Positions 1 to 6,686 of a stretch of DNA of 7,220 nucleotides are shown piece by piece (within the stretch, counting starts at the first letter, position 1; each line of letters opens with the position of its first letter). Origin of the DNA: Candidatus Cloacimonadota bacterium. GTDB taxonomy: Bacteria; Cloacimonadota; Cloacimonadia; Cloacimonadales; WRIO01. Under the pieces are notes generated by a model. That model made no database searches and had not been told where the DNA came from. It saw only the letters and a list, made by a program, of their open reading frames with translations. The DNA is taken from NCBI GenBank assembly GCA_017998585.1, contig JAGOCT010000084.1:1-7220 (forward strand). The letters are read 5' to 3'. Both the position numbers and the translations under genes were made by a program.

Positions 1-655
1 CCTTAGTAACATTGCCATTTTCCACCTTACAATCATTGACAATCCGAATCGTACCACCACAGGCAATTGTATTTTTTCTCATGAGTACAGGTCTGATCAT
101 TCTTTTAAGAGCGTCTTTTTCAATGAGAGTATCAGCATCACAAGCCATGAAAAAAGGTGAAGTACAAGCGTTTATCCCTGCATTTAAAGAGTCAGCCTTT
201 CCTCCGTTTTCTTTGTCAATTACCAGTAAATTTGCATATATTTTCGATTTATAATAAGCTTTTACTGGTTTGGTTTTAACATAACTTGGTATTGCCGGAG
301 GTACTTTGTAACAATCAAAAGCCCTGATGATCTGGTTTAAAGTATCATCTTTAGAACCATCATTTACAACAACTACTTCAATATGCCGGTATGACAGATG
401 TAACATCGCATTTATGCTGGTAACAATATTCTCCTGTTCATTATAGGCAGGCGCAACAATACTGATTGCCGGCACCGAATCTGATTTAAGGATATTATCA
501 ATATCTTCGGAATTAATTTCTTTAAATCTTTCATACAAATCTGGGATAGAGAGCAGGACAAGAATAATATAGATTGAATTGATCCATAAAAAATACCAGA
601 TGATAAAAACATCCGTATAATAAATCAATTTCAAAGTAAACTCATACAAAGTCAT
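1..655 (-). CDS. Glycosyltransferase family 2, membrane-anchored, probable polysaccharide synthase (3' end outside window)
   Basis: The first 218 residues are present and the rest lies beyond the left edge. A hydrophobic segment at about residues 16-37 precedes a GT-A domain. Motifs seen are VAPAYNE (67-73), VNDGSKDDT (97-105), NGGKADSLNAG (150-160) and the metal/nucleotide-binding DAD at 173-175. These are the hallmarks of GT2 enzymes, which transfer a sugar from a nucleotide-sugar donor. The N-terminal membrane helix and the NGGK..LNAG motif fit processive, inner-membrane exopolysaccharide synthases of the PgaC/IcaA or hyaluronan-synthase type. The QxxRW motif and C-terminal membrane helices that would confirm this are not in the window. 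The start ATG shares its A with the TAA stop of the HEAT gene and has a strong GGAGG seven bases upstream, so the start is well supported. It is the last visible gene of the minus-strand operon. The product polymer is not predictable. A shorter open frame on this strand inside the gene is an out-of-frame shadow. Confidence 0.9.
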   Translation of the reverse strand, partial: MTLYEFTLKLIYYTDVFIIWYFLWINSIYIILVLLSIPDLYERFKEINSEDIDNILKSDSVPAISIVAPAYNEQENIVTSINAMLHLSYRHIEVVVVNDGSKDDTLNQIIRAFDCYKVPPAIPSYVKTKPVKAYYKSKIYANLLVIDKENGGKADSLNAGINACTSPFFMACDADTLIEKDALKRMIRPVLMRKNTIACGGTIRIVNDCKVENGNVTK

Positions 656-1710
656 TATACCACCTCCGATGGCATAGCGAGTATGTACTGACTCATCTCG
701 TAAGCATAATGATCAATATCAGGATCTATATTTTTTAAGGCATACAATCCATCCTGATCCAGCAGTTTTAATCCGATAGCTGAATTTAAACGCACCCACC
801 AAACTCTGTCCTGAATGCTCTTCAACAGATAAGGAATGGCTTGTTTGATTTTCAATTCACCAAGTTTGTATGCACAAAAGCCTCTGATTTTCCAGTTCTC
901 ATCAGAGAGCGATTTGATCAGTACTGCAGAGAGTTTATCGTCTGGATTAACAACGTAACACTTTAGAGCTGAATATCTTAGTTCTGGATTATCAGAATTT
1001 ATATCTGGATTTAAGTCATACTCCAGTTTTTCAAAAACCCAGTTAGATAGCATTTCAAGACAAATAATCTTAACCGGTTCAGGTGGGTTAGAGAGTAGTT
1101 CAGTCCTCAAGAAAATAAAGGATTTTTGACCGGCAGTTAAGAAAGCGTCTCTGTATATATAAGAAGAAAAACCTTTATCTTTTACAAATTCAGCCAGTAT
1201 TTTTCTAAAACAATTACCAGTCGCCAGCTTTTGTGCAGCTATGATAATATGAATACGAACCAGAAGTACAGGATCATTCATCAGTTTCAGTATATATTTC
1301 TCTTCTTCAGGCAAAGGATCTTGCATCAGAATTCGTGCAGCATAATTTCTTTTCATCCAGAAAATACTCTTATAATGTCGGTATGCCCATTGCCTGAGGT
1401 ATTTATCTAAAAAAGCTGCCCGTAGTTTTTTCCAGTTTCCATCATCAATTTTTTGGTTGATTTCTTCGATTATTCCAATCAAGATTGAAATTTTTAGTTC
1501 TTCTTTTGACAGGACTAATCCAAAATCGGTTCTATGTTCTGAGCTAAACAGGTAAGAAAAAACTTTTTCAAAAACCCTGCTTTTGATTTTACGTTGCTTA
1601 TTCTGTTGCAATCTGAGCCAGATATTCAGAAGAGAAATCATTAAGCCTCCAATCACCAGAATAGCAAGCTCAATAAAAAAGATAATTGTCAGTAGTTCAA
1701 GCGATTTCAT
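655..1710 (-). CDS. Membrane-anchored HEAT-repeat protein
   Basis: This 351-residue protein begins with a single hydrophobic helix (about residues 7-32), followed by a basic stretch rich in K and R (33-45). That charge pattern puts the rest of the protein in the cytoplasm. The C-terminal part (about 240-335) has at least three HEAT or PBS-lyase-like helical repeats, for example NPELRYSALK (241 onward), ENWKIRGFCAYKLGEL (271 onward) and RVWWVRLNSAIGLKLL. A weaker similar repeat lies further upstream (NDPVLLVRIHIIIAAQKLA). HEAT repeats are protein-protein interaction scaffolds and no catalytic motif is visible. It sits between the phosphotransfer protein (1-base gap) and the glycosyltransferase (1-base overlap, TAATG). 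A role as the adaptor linking receiver proteins to the membrane synthase is inferred. The ribosome site is weak (AAGTGA), so translation is probably coupled to the upstream gene. The domain call is firm, but the function is not known. Confidence 0.85.
   Translation of the reverse strand: MKSLELLTIIFFIELAILVIGGLMISLLNIWLRLQQNKQRKIKSRVFEKVFSYLFSSEHRTDFGLVLSKEELKISILIGIIEEINQKIDDGNWKKLRAAFLDKYLRQWAYRHYKSIFWMKRNYAARILMQDPLPEEEKYILKLMNDPVLLVRIHIIIAAQKLATGNCFRKILAEFVKDKGFSSYIYRDAFLTAGQKSFIFLRTELLSNPPEPVKIICLEMLSNWVFEKLEYDLNPDINSDNPELRYSALKCYVVNPDDKLSAVLIKSLSDENWKIRGFCAYKLGELKIKQAIPYLLKSIQDRVWWVRLNSAIGLKLLDQDGLYALKNIDPDIDHYAYEMSQYILAMPSEVV
661..667 (-). promoter_or_regulatory. Strong ribosome binding site of the glycosyltransferase gene
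   Basis: The minus strand reads GGAGGTG seven bases (counted from GGAGG) before the ATG at 655. It lies inside the last codons of the HEAT gene. It is the best Shine-Dalgarno match in the minus-strand operon, so the glycosyltransferase may be translated efficiently by itself as well as by coupling to the upstream stop. Confidence 0.75.
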
Positions 1711-1711
1711 A

Positions 1712-2890
1712 TCACTTTTTAAACTGAATACTCAGATATTTATTTAATTTTTCCAGAAACACACTCAGTGAAAATGGTTTAAACAAATAATCAAATGCAC
1801 CGGCCTTTAAACCCATCAATATATCTTCTTCTGTTGTTTTCGAAGTCAGAAAAATGACAGGCGTCTTTTTTTTAATCTCCTGAGGGATACTGGCAAGAAT
1901 TTGAAGTCCGTCAGTATCCTGAAGCTGACGATCCAGAATTATTAAATCAATTGATTTCTCTAATGGCTGGGTCAGGTAGTCGATAGCCTGACTGCCCTCA
2001 TAGAATATCAGATAATTAAATTTTCTGTTATCAAAAGCAATTGACAATATTTTCGTAAAGTCTTTGTCGTCATCCACAATTAAGATTAGAGGTTGATCAG
2101 GTTCTATAATAGATTTTAGAAAATTCTCTTTCCTGCTTTCTAAAGGCGCTTTAATGACAGATATATTCTGTTTATCATTAAGACTGTTAAAAACCAGACT
2201 TAAAAATTCTTCTGGATTTACAGGTTTATTCATGATCTGAAGAACAGACATATCACTAAGGGCTTTTTCAATGACAGTTTTATCCATTGCTGTATTGATA
2301 ATCACTTTAATCTGTTTAAACTCAGACTTTTCACGAATCATTTTTAGCAGTCTGATACCATTTATATGAGGCATCTCAATATCAAGCACCAGTAAGGCAG
2401 GTTTATATTGATACAGTTTTTCGATAACTTCTAAAGGTTCATGTACATGAATTGATGTGATGCCGGCCTCTTTTAATATGACCTGTTCAAATTTTACAAC
2501 ATCAAAATCATCATCAATGATCATAATCAACTGTTCATTATCTGAACTTTCAACCTGACTGATCGTTGGCGTTCTGGATTCTTCAAAGGCATTAGCAAAC
2601 TGATACAAAAATTGATTTAGAAATTCCTTATTAAAAAGGCTTATATCATTAAGACGAATCTGTTTTTCTAGTAGTATTTCCATTTCTCTGGCAATTTTGC
2701 TTAGTGTATCAAAACCGTAACTTCCTGCATTTCCAGCAATTTTATGCATTTCTTTTTTTAAATCATTGGCTGCTTCAAGTGATTTTACAACAAGAAGGTG
2801 TTCACAGATTTTCTTGATACGTTTGACTTTTTCAAGCTTTGTATGATAGTATTGAAGTTTTAAATCTTCTAAAATATTGATTTCATTCAT
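1712..2890 (-). CDS. Hpt-REC-REC phosphotransfer/response regulator protein
   Basis: This is a soluble 392-residue protein with three signalling domains. The N-terminal Hpt domain (about 15-105) carries HKIAGNAGSYGF with the phospho-accepting H49 and glycines at +4 and +10. The first receiver (about 120-238) has acidic residues 126-128, phospho-acceptor D170 (LDIEMP), T200 and K222. The second receiver (about 267-388) has D273/D274, phospho-acceptor D320, T349 and K371. Both receivers therefore keep the full switch set. In the second, the usual proline four residues after the aspartate is Q324. No DNA-binding, GGDEF, EAL or other output domain is present. Its start overlaps the stop of the single-domain regulator by eight bases (ATGAATGA) and has no clear ribosome site, which suggests translational coupling. 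The Hpt could take phosphate from the receiver of the divergently encoded hybrid kinase and pass it to other receivers. The partner assignment is an inference. Confidence 0.92.
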   Translation of the reverse strand: MNEINILEDLKLQYYHTKLEKVKRIKKICEHLLVVKSLEAANDLKKEMHKIAGNAGSYGFDTLSKIAREMEILLEKQIRLNDISLFNKEFLNQFLYQFANAFEESRTPTISQVESSDNEQLIMIIDDDFDVVKFEQVILKEAGITSIHVHEPLEVIEKLYQYKPALLVLDIEMPHINGIRLLKMIREKSEFKQIKVIINTAMDKTVIEKALSDMSVLQIMNKPVNPEEFLSLVFNSLNDKQNISVIKAPLESRKENFLKSIIEPDQPLILIVDDDKDFTKILSIAFDNRKFNYLIFYEGSQAIDYLTQPLEKSIDLIILDRQLQDTDGLQILASIPQEIKKKTPVIFLTSKTTEEDILMGLKAGAFDYLFKPFSLSVFLEKLNKYLSIQFKK

Positions 2891-3257
2891 AGAGATACTT
2901 TTTTATCATATTCACTAAATCATTTGGCATAAAGGGTTTTACCAGATAATCAGTAAAACCGGCATTCTTAGCAGATTCAATATCTTCATGATAATCATGA
3001 GCAGAGACTGCAATAACTGGTAAATGAGCAATCTTTTCTATCCCTCTTAAAGTTTTAACAAGTTCAATACCACTAATATCAGGCAAACTGATATCACACA
3101 AAATTAAGTCAGGCTGATGCATTGAAATCCAGTTAATTGCCTTATCGCCAGTGAGCATAAAAACAGGTTCTTCTTTCATGAAGCCAATAATTCTGCTCAT
3201 TAGCAAATTATTGTCAGTATCATCATCGATAATTAATATTGTCTTTTTTTCTTTCAT
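2883..3257 (-). CDS. Single-domain (CheY-like) response regulator
   Basis: The 124 residues form one receiver domain and nothing else. Acidic pocket D11-D13, phospho-acceptor D55 (LCDISLP), S85 in the switch Thr/Ser position and K107 (LVKPF) are all present, so it should be phosphorylatable. With no output domain it must act by binding another protein or as a phosphate carrier, like CheY, Spo0F or DivK. It is the first gene of the minus-strand operon, and its stop overlaps the Hpt-REC-REC start. The ATG at 3257 is the only start that keeps the first beta strand; the next methionine is residue 20. No Shine-Dalgarno sequence precedes it, and the predicted promoter places transcription start at or next to the ATG. 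Likely donors are the neighbouring Hpt domain or one of the kinases encoded on the other strand. Confidence 0.93.
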   Translation of the reverse strand: MKEKKTILIIDDDTDNNLLMSRIIGFMKEEPVFMLTGDKAINWISMHQPDLILCDISLPDISGIELVKTLRGIEKIAHLPVIAVSAHDYHEDIESAKNAGFTDYLVKPFMPNDLVNMIKKYLYE

Positions 3258-3263
3258 ATTTCA

Positions 3264-3291
3264 ATAATAGACATTTTCACAGTTTAGTCAA
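3264..3291 (-). promoter_or_regulatory. Predicted sigma-70-type promoter of the minus-strand operon
   Basis: On the minus strand, TTGACT (3291-3286) and TATTAT (3269-3264) are separated by 16 bases; each matches the consensus at five of six positions. An eight-A tract (3300-3293) directly upstream, followed by more A-rich sequence, resembles an UP element. The expected transcription start, about seven bases after the -10 box, is near 3257, which is the A of the first ATG. The operon would then have a leaderless or nearly leaderless first gene. The prediction is from sequence only. Confidence 0.55.
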
Positions 3292-3316
3292 GTTTTTTTT
3301 CATATTTTTGTTGCAA

Positions 3317-3346
3317 TTGTAAAAAATAAGTTTACTTTTTTATTAT
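3317..3346 (+). promoter_or_regulatory. Possible promoter of the hybrid kinase operon
   Basis: TTGTAA (3317-3322) and TATTAT (3341-3346) are 18 bases apart, matching consensus at four and five of six positions. Transcription would start near 3353 and leave a leader of roughly 28 bases before the ATG at 3381. The region is very AT-rich, so chance matches are likely. The -10 box overlaps the left arm of the inverted repeat at 3343-3369, which would suit repression or other control. Confidence 0.35.
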
Positions 3347-3369
3347 AGCTTTATTCAAATTAGCTATAA
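3343..3369. repeat. 8-bp perfect inverted repeat, candidate operator
   Basis: TTATAGCT (3343-3350) and AGCTATAA (3362-3369) are perfect reverse complements, 11 bases apart, with centres 19 bases apart (nearly two helical turns). This spacing suits a dimeric DNA-binding regulator. It overlaps the predicted -10 box and leader of the hybrid kinase gene. It could instead form a hairpin in the leader if transcription starts further upstream. No regulator gene with a DNA-binding domain is seen in the window. Confidence 0.4.
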
Positions 3370-3380
3370 GAAGTGAGAAC

Positions 3381-6290
3381 ATGCTACAAACCAGTATCAA
3401 TTTAATCAATAAAATAAGAAAAATAAGATCAACAGCCTATATACTGATGACACTCACCTTTGTGCTGGTAGGTATCATTCTTGTCAATTTTATAAACAGA
3501 CAGTACACGCTTGCTGAAATTGTTGATAACATCGGCAGACAAAGAATGCTCAGCCAAAAACTGGTTAACAGCCTTTTTATTCTCAATCACAATATGAATC
3601 ATCATCCTGAGCAGATATCTTTATCTACTTTCACTAAAGATCTGAATGATTTTCAAAATGCCCATTCTTACATTGCAAAGGTGAGATCAGTCAGTACTTA
3701 TCATTTCATTCTCAATCAAAAAAATATCAATAAAGAGGAGAAAGAAGTACAAACTCAATACGCATCATTCTTAAAACAATTGTTTTCAATCAGGCAGTCT
3801 GTATTTTTCCAGAATAAATTAATCAGTCCTGATCAGGAGCAAAAACTAATTGCTACACAAAATCTATATGTCAAGGCAATCGACAATTTAAATCAAAGCA
3901 TCAGTAATACAAATAAGTCATTTATCCGTTACAATACTATTAGTTTGCTGTTATTATTCTTCTTGCAGATGATTTTTATGATTGGAGAGAATTTTTTTAT
4001 ATTCTATCCGGTGAGCAAAAAGCTACTCTCTTTTCTGAAAAACTATGCAAAAACCGAAGACAGATACAAAAAAATTTTCAATCAGTCATCTGAAGCTATA
4101 CTGCTGATTCAAAAAGGTGTTATCTGCGATTTTAATCAAAAAACCCTTGATATGCACTTTTTGAAACATAAAGCTGACATTCTGAATCAAGAAGTAGATG
4201 TTGTATTTCCACATATGGAGCAACCTGAATACAAGACTACATTTAAAGAGCAGTTAATGCTTTCTGAATTGCAGGGCACCTGTCAATTTAACTACCTTTA
4301 TACCTGCAATGAGAAAACTTTTTTGGCTGACATCAGTCTTACTCATCTGAAAGACTTTGATGAAAATACACATATTGCTTTATGGCATGATGTCAGTGAA
4401 ATCAGAAAAATGAATGAAACCATTAAAGAGAGAGAAGCATTTCTCCGTCTGATCATTGATTCAAGCCCAAATCTAATCTTTGTGAAAGATCTTAATAGCC
4501 GTTATCTACTTGCAAATAATGCATTAACAGATTTATATCATATCTCTCAGGAAGATATTATCGGAAAAACTGATTATGATTTTGCATGTAATAAAGAAGA
4601 GGCAAATCAGTTTAGACAGGCAGATATCGAAGTATTGAACAATAAAGAAGCTAAAATAGTCAATGAGGAGACTCTCACAAATCAAGAAGGATTTACTCGT
4701 TATTTTTATACTATAAAAATTCCTCTTCTTGACAAAAAAGGAGATATCTTTGCCTTATTAGGAGTTGCAACAGATATTAGTGAGATAAAAAAAGCAGAAC
4801 AAGCACTTCGTGAAGCTCGTCAGATTGCTGAACAGGCGAATAAAACTAAAAGTGAATTTCTTGCAAATATGAGTCATGAAATCAGAACTCCTATGAATGC
4901 TATTTTAGGATTTTCTGAGCTTATCAAGTCCAAAAACACAGATCCTCAGCTAAAAGAATGGGTAGATTCAATCTATCACTCAGGAAAAAATCTGTTAAGG
5001 CTTATCAATGATATTCTTGATTTGTCAAAGATTGAAGCTGGCAAAATAGATATTCAGCAAAATGACATTCACCTTGCTGATTTGATTAATGAAATATCCT
5101 CTGTTTTTTCGTATAAAATCAAAGAAAAAGCACTCAATTTAATGATCCATATTGAAAAAGATATACCCGACCGATTATTGCTAGATGAAGTCAGACTCAG
5201 ACAGATACTTTTCAATCTGACAGGAAATGCAGTTAAATATACAAACTCCGGCTATATTAAAATAAGTGTTAGTTCTGAGAAGCATGAGAGCATGAATACC
5301 ATCAACCTGATTATAAAAATAGAAGATTCAGGCATCGGAATCAAGTCTGAAAATCTTGATTTAATCTTTGAGGAATTCAGACAATTAAAACCAGGTAATC
5401 AGAATTTTACAGAAGGGACAGGTCTCGGACTTGCTATCAGTAAAAAACTGTCAGAGTTAATGAACGGTACACTAACTGTAAAAAGTGAGATAGATCAAGG
5501 GAGTGAATTTACCTTAACCTTTCGTAATGTCACTTATCTGAAAGAAATCAAAATAACAGAAAATGATACAAAGCTCACAAATATCCAGTTTTTACCTGCA
5601 AAAATACTGATTGCAGATGATGTTAAGTCTAATCGTTTACTTCTGAAAAATATGCTTTCTGAGTTTCCATTTGAAATTATAGAAGCTGAAGATGGAGAAG
5701 AAGCAGTGAAAAAGGCAATTTCAGAAAAACCTGATTTGATTTATATAGACATGATTATGCCTTCTCTGTCCGGTTCAGATGCATTAGAATTACTAAAAAA
5801 CAAGCAGGATACCGCTTCAATACCTGTAATTCTCATCACTGCTTCAGCCATAGAAATGAAAGAATACAATTATTCTGATAAGCCATTTGATGAGATTCTG
5901 TTTAAGCCAATTCAAATGAAAGAATTAATCCTTTCACTAAAAAAATTCATCAGACAGAGTAATGAATTATCAGAAACAGTTAAGAAAAACATTAGTCCTT
6001 CTATTCATATCGATTATCATATGCTGAAAGACGTCATTTGTGATCTGGATTTAATATACAGACAGCAGTGGATTGAGATTAAGGACAGTATGCTGATAGA
6101 TGAAATCCAAAGTTTTGCAGATAAAATGTTGGTTTTGTCCAAGCAGTCTAATGTCGATTTTTTTATAAATTGGTCTGAAAAGCTAATCCATGAAATAAAT
6201 CAGTTTGACATTGTAAGGGTTCAGTTTACATTGTCACAATATCCCTTAATTTTGGATAATTTAAAAGAAATGAGTGAATTACAGGAGTGA
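3381..6290 (+). CDS. Membrane hybrid histidine kinase: TM-PilJ-TM-PAS-PAS-HisKA-HATPase-REC plus C-terminal module
   Basis: This 969-residue sensor has one membrane helix at about 18-38 and another at about 186-208. Between them is a periplasmic PilJ-type helical sensor domain marked by GRQRMLSQK (52-60). Two PAS domains follow (about 226-343 and 351-468; both end in a DVSEI/DISEI-type motif), then a short coiled coil. The HisKA motif NMSHEIRTP gives phospho-accepting H499. The ATPase domain shows the N box around N616, the G1 motif DSGIG (649-653) and the G2 motif GTGLGL (679-684). The receiver (about 741-862) has D746/D747, phospho-acceptor D790, T820 and K842. Residues about 865-969 form a predicted helical tail with no Hpt histidine motif. 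All catalytic residues are present, so it should autophosphorylate and pass phosphate to D790. A separate Hpt is needed to go further, and one is encoded divergently. The start is preceded by a weak ribosome site (AAGTGAG). The ligand is unknown. Confidence 0.93.
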   Translation: MLQTSINLINKIRKIRSTAYILMTLTFVLVGIILVNFINRQYTLAEIVDNIGRQRMLSQKLVNSLFILNHNMNHHPEQISLSTFTKDLNDFQNAHSYIAKVRSVSTYHFILNQKNINKEEKEVQTQYASFLKQLFSIRQSVFFQNKLISPDQEQKLIATQNLYVKAIDNLNQSISNTNKSFIRYNTISLLLLFFLQMIFMIGENFFIFYPVSKKLLSFLKNYAKTEDRYKKIFNQSSEAILLIQKGVICDFNQKTLDMHFLKHKADILNQEVDVVFPHMEQPEYKTTFKEQLMLSELQGTCQFNYLYTCNEKTFLADISLTHLKDFDENTHIALWHDVSEIRKMNETIKEREAFLRLIIDSSPNLIFVKDLNSRYLLANNALTDLYHISQEDIIGKTDYDFACNKEEANQFRQADIEVLNNKEAKIVNEETLTNQEGFTRYFYTIKIPLLDKKGDIFALLGVATDISEIKKAEQALREARQIAEQANKTKSEFLANMSHEIRTPMNAILGFSELIKSKNTDPQLKEWVDSIYHSGKNLLRLINDILDLSKIEAGKIDIQQNDIHLADLINEISSVFSYKIKEKALNLMIHIEKDIPDRLLLDEVRLRQILFNLTGNAVKYTNSGYIKISVSSEKHESMNTINLIIKIEDSGIGIKSENLDLIFEEFRQLKPGNQNFTEGTGLGLAISKKLSELMNGTLTVKSEIDQGSEFTLTFRNVTYLKEIKITENDTKLTNIQFLPAKILIADDVKSNRLLLKNMLSEFPFEIIEAEDGEEAVKKAISEKPDLIYIDMIMPSLSGSDALELLKNKQDTASIPVILITASAIEMKEYNYSDKPFDEILFKPIQMKELILSLKKFIRQSNELSETVKKNISPSIHIDYHMLKDVICDLDLIYRQQWIEIKDSMLIDEIQSFADKMLVLSKQSNVDFFINWSEKLIHEINQFDIVRVQFTLSQYPLILDNLKEMSELQE
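6283..6287 (+). promoter_or_regulatory. Ribosome binding site of the REC gene at 6294
   Basis: AGGAG lies six bases before the ATG at 6294 and inside the last codons of the hybrid kinase gene. It fixes the REC start and indicates co-transcription with the kinase, whose TGA ends three bases before the ATG. Confidence 0.75.
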
Positions 6291-6293
6291 AAT

Positions 6294-6686
6294 ATGAGCC
6301 ATCAGGAAAAAGCGTTAATTCTCTTAGTTGATGATATACCAGCCAATTTACAGGTACTTGGTCACTTGCTTCGAGATGAGGAAAAATACAGTCTTGCAAT
6401 TGCCACTAATGGTAGCAATGCGATCAGTCTGGCAAAAAAACACAAACCTGATCTCATCCTCCTGGATATCATGATGCCAGATATTAATGGCTATGATGTT
6501 TGTCGTCAGCTTAAATCAGATAATGAGACAAAAGAAATTCCTGTCATTTTTCTCACAGCAAAAACCCAGTCAGATGATATTGTCAAAGGCTTTGAAGTGG
6601 GTGCTGTTGACTATCTGACAAAGCCTTTCAATAAATATGAGTTATTCGCTCGGGTAAAGACTCATCTGAAATTGAAAAAAGTATAG
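6294..6686 (+). CDS. Response regulator receiver domain, probable N-terminal part of a frame-split REC-histidine kinase
   Basis: The 130 residues form a complete receiver domain with D13/D14, phospho-acceptor D58 (LLDIMMP), T88 and K110 (TKPF). The sequence is typical of the receivers at the N-terminus of soluble REC-HisKA-HATPase proteins, in which KTHLKLKK-like residues run directly into a kinase linker. Here the frame ends at a TAG (6684-6686) just after a six-A run, and the kinase continues at once in the -1 frame. As read literally, the product is a free-standing receiver. If the frame break is an error, a mutation or a recoding site, this is the first 129 residues of a longer kinase. 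It follows the hybrid kinase gene by three bases with a good ribosome site. Receiver identity is firm; whether it stands alone is open. Confidence 0.88.
   Translation: MSHQEKALILLVDDIPANLQVLGHLLRDEEKYSLAIATNGSNAISLAKKHKPDLILLDIMMPDINGYDVCRQLKSDNETKEIPVIFLTAKTQSDDIVKGFEVGAVDYLTKPFNKYELFARVKTHLKLKKV
6675..6686 (+). other. Frame-discontinuity site: six-A run followed by in-frame TAG
   Basis: The receiver frame reads TTG AAA AAA GTA TAG. Adding one A to the run (6675-6680), or a -1 slip there, changes this to Leu-Lys-Lys-Ser-Ile-Glu-Glu and joins the receiver to the kinase without a gap. The run followed by G contains the slippery string AAAAAAG, but it is not in the phase of the classical A_AAA_AAG site: here the zero-frame codons are AAA AAA. 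No stimulatory hairpin or well-placed upstream ribosome site is obvious. A deletion mutation or a homopolymer sequencing error is therefore at least as likely as programmed recoding. Confidence 0.6.

Noticed and set aside
12..254. An 80-codon plus-strand open frame
   Set aside because: It lies entirely antisense to the glycosyltransferase gene, which shows clear GT2 motifs. It has no ribosome site and no recognisable domain.
412..612. A 66-codon minus-strand open frame
   Set aside because: It is an out-of-frame shadow of the glycosyltransferase, whose real frame starts at 655 with a strong ribosome site.
3311..3319. Overlapping short palindromes TTGCAA and CAATTG in the intergenic region
   Set aside because: Six-base palindromes are expected by chance in AT-rich DNA, and there is no repeat of either motif nearby to suggest an operator.
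3321..3346. Possible intrinsic terminator in the AT-rich intergenic stretch
   Set aside because: T runs are present but no GC-rich stem precedes them. Both flanking genes point away from this region, so no transcript is expected to end here.
6675..6681. A classical dnaX-type A_AAA_AAG programmed frameshift heptamer
   Set aside because: The letters are present, but the phase is wrong: zero-frame codons are AAA AAA GTA. A tandem slip would re-pair the first tRNA with GAA. No hairpin or well-placed upstream Shine-Dalgarno is obvious. Recoding is kept only as one option for the frame break.
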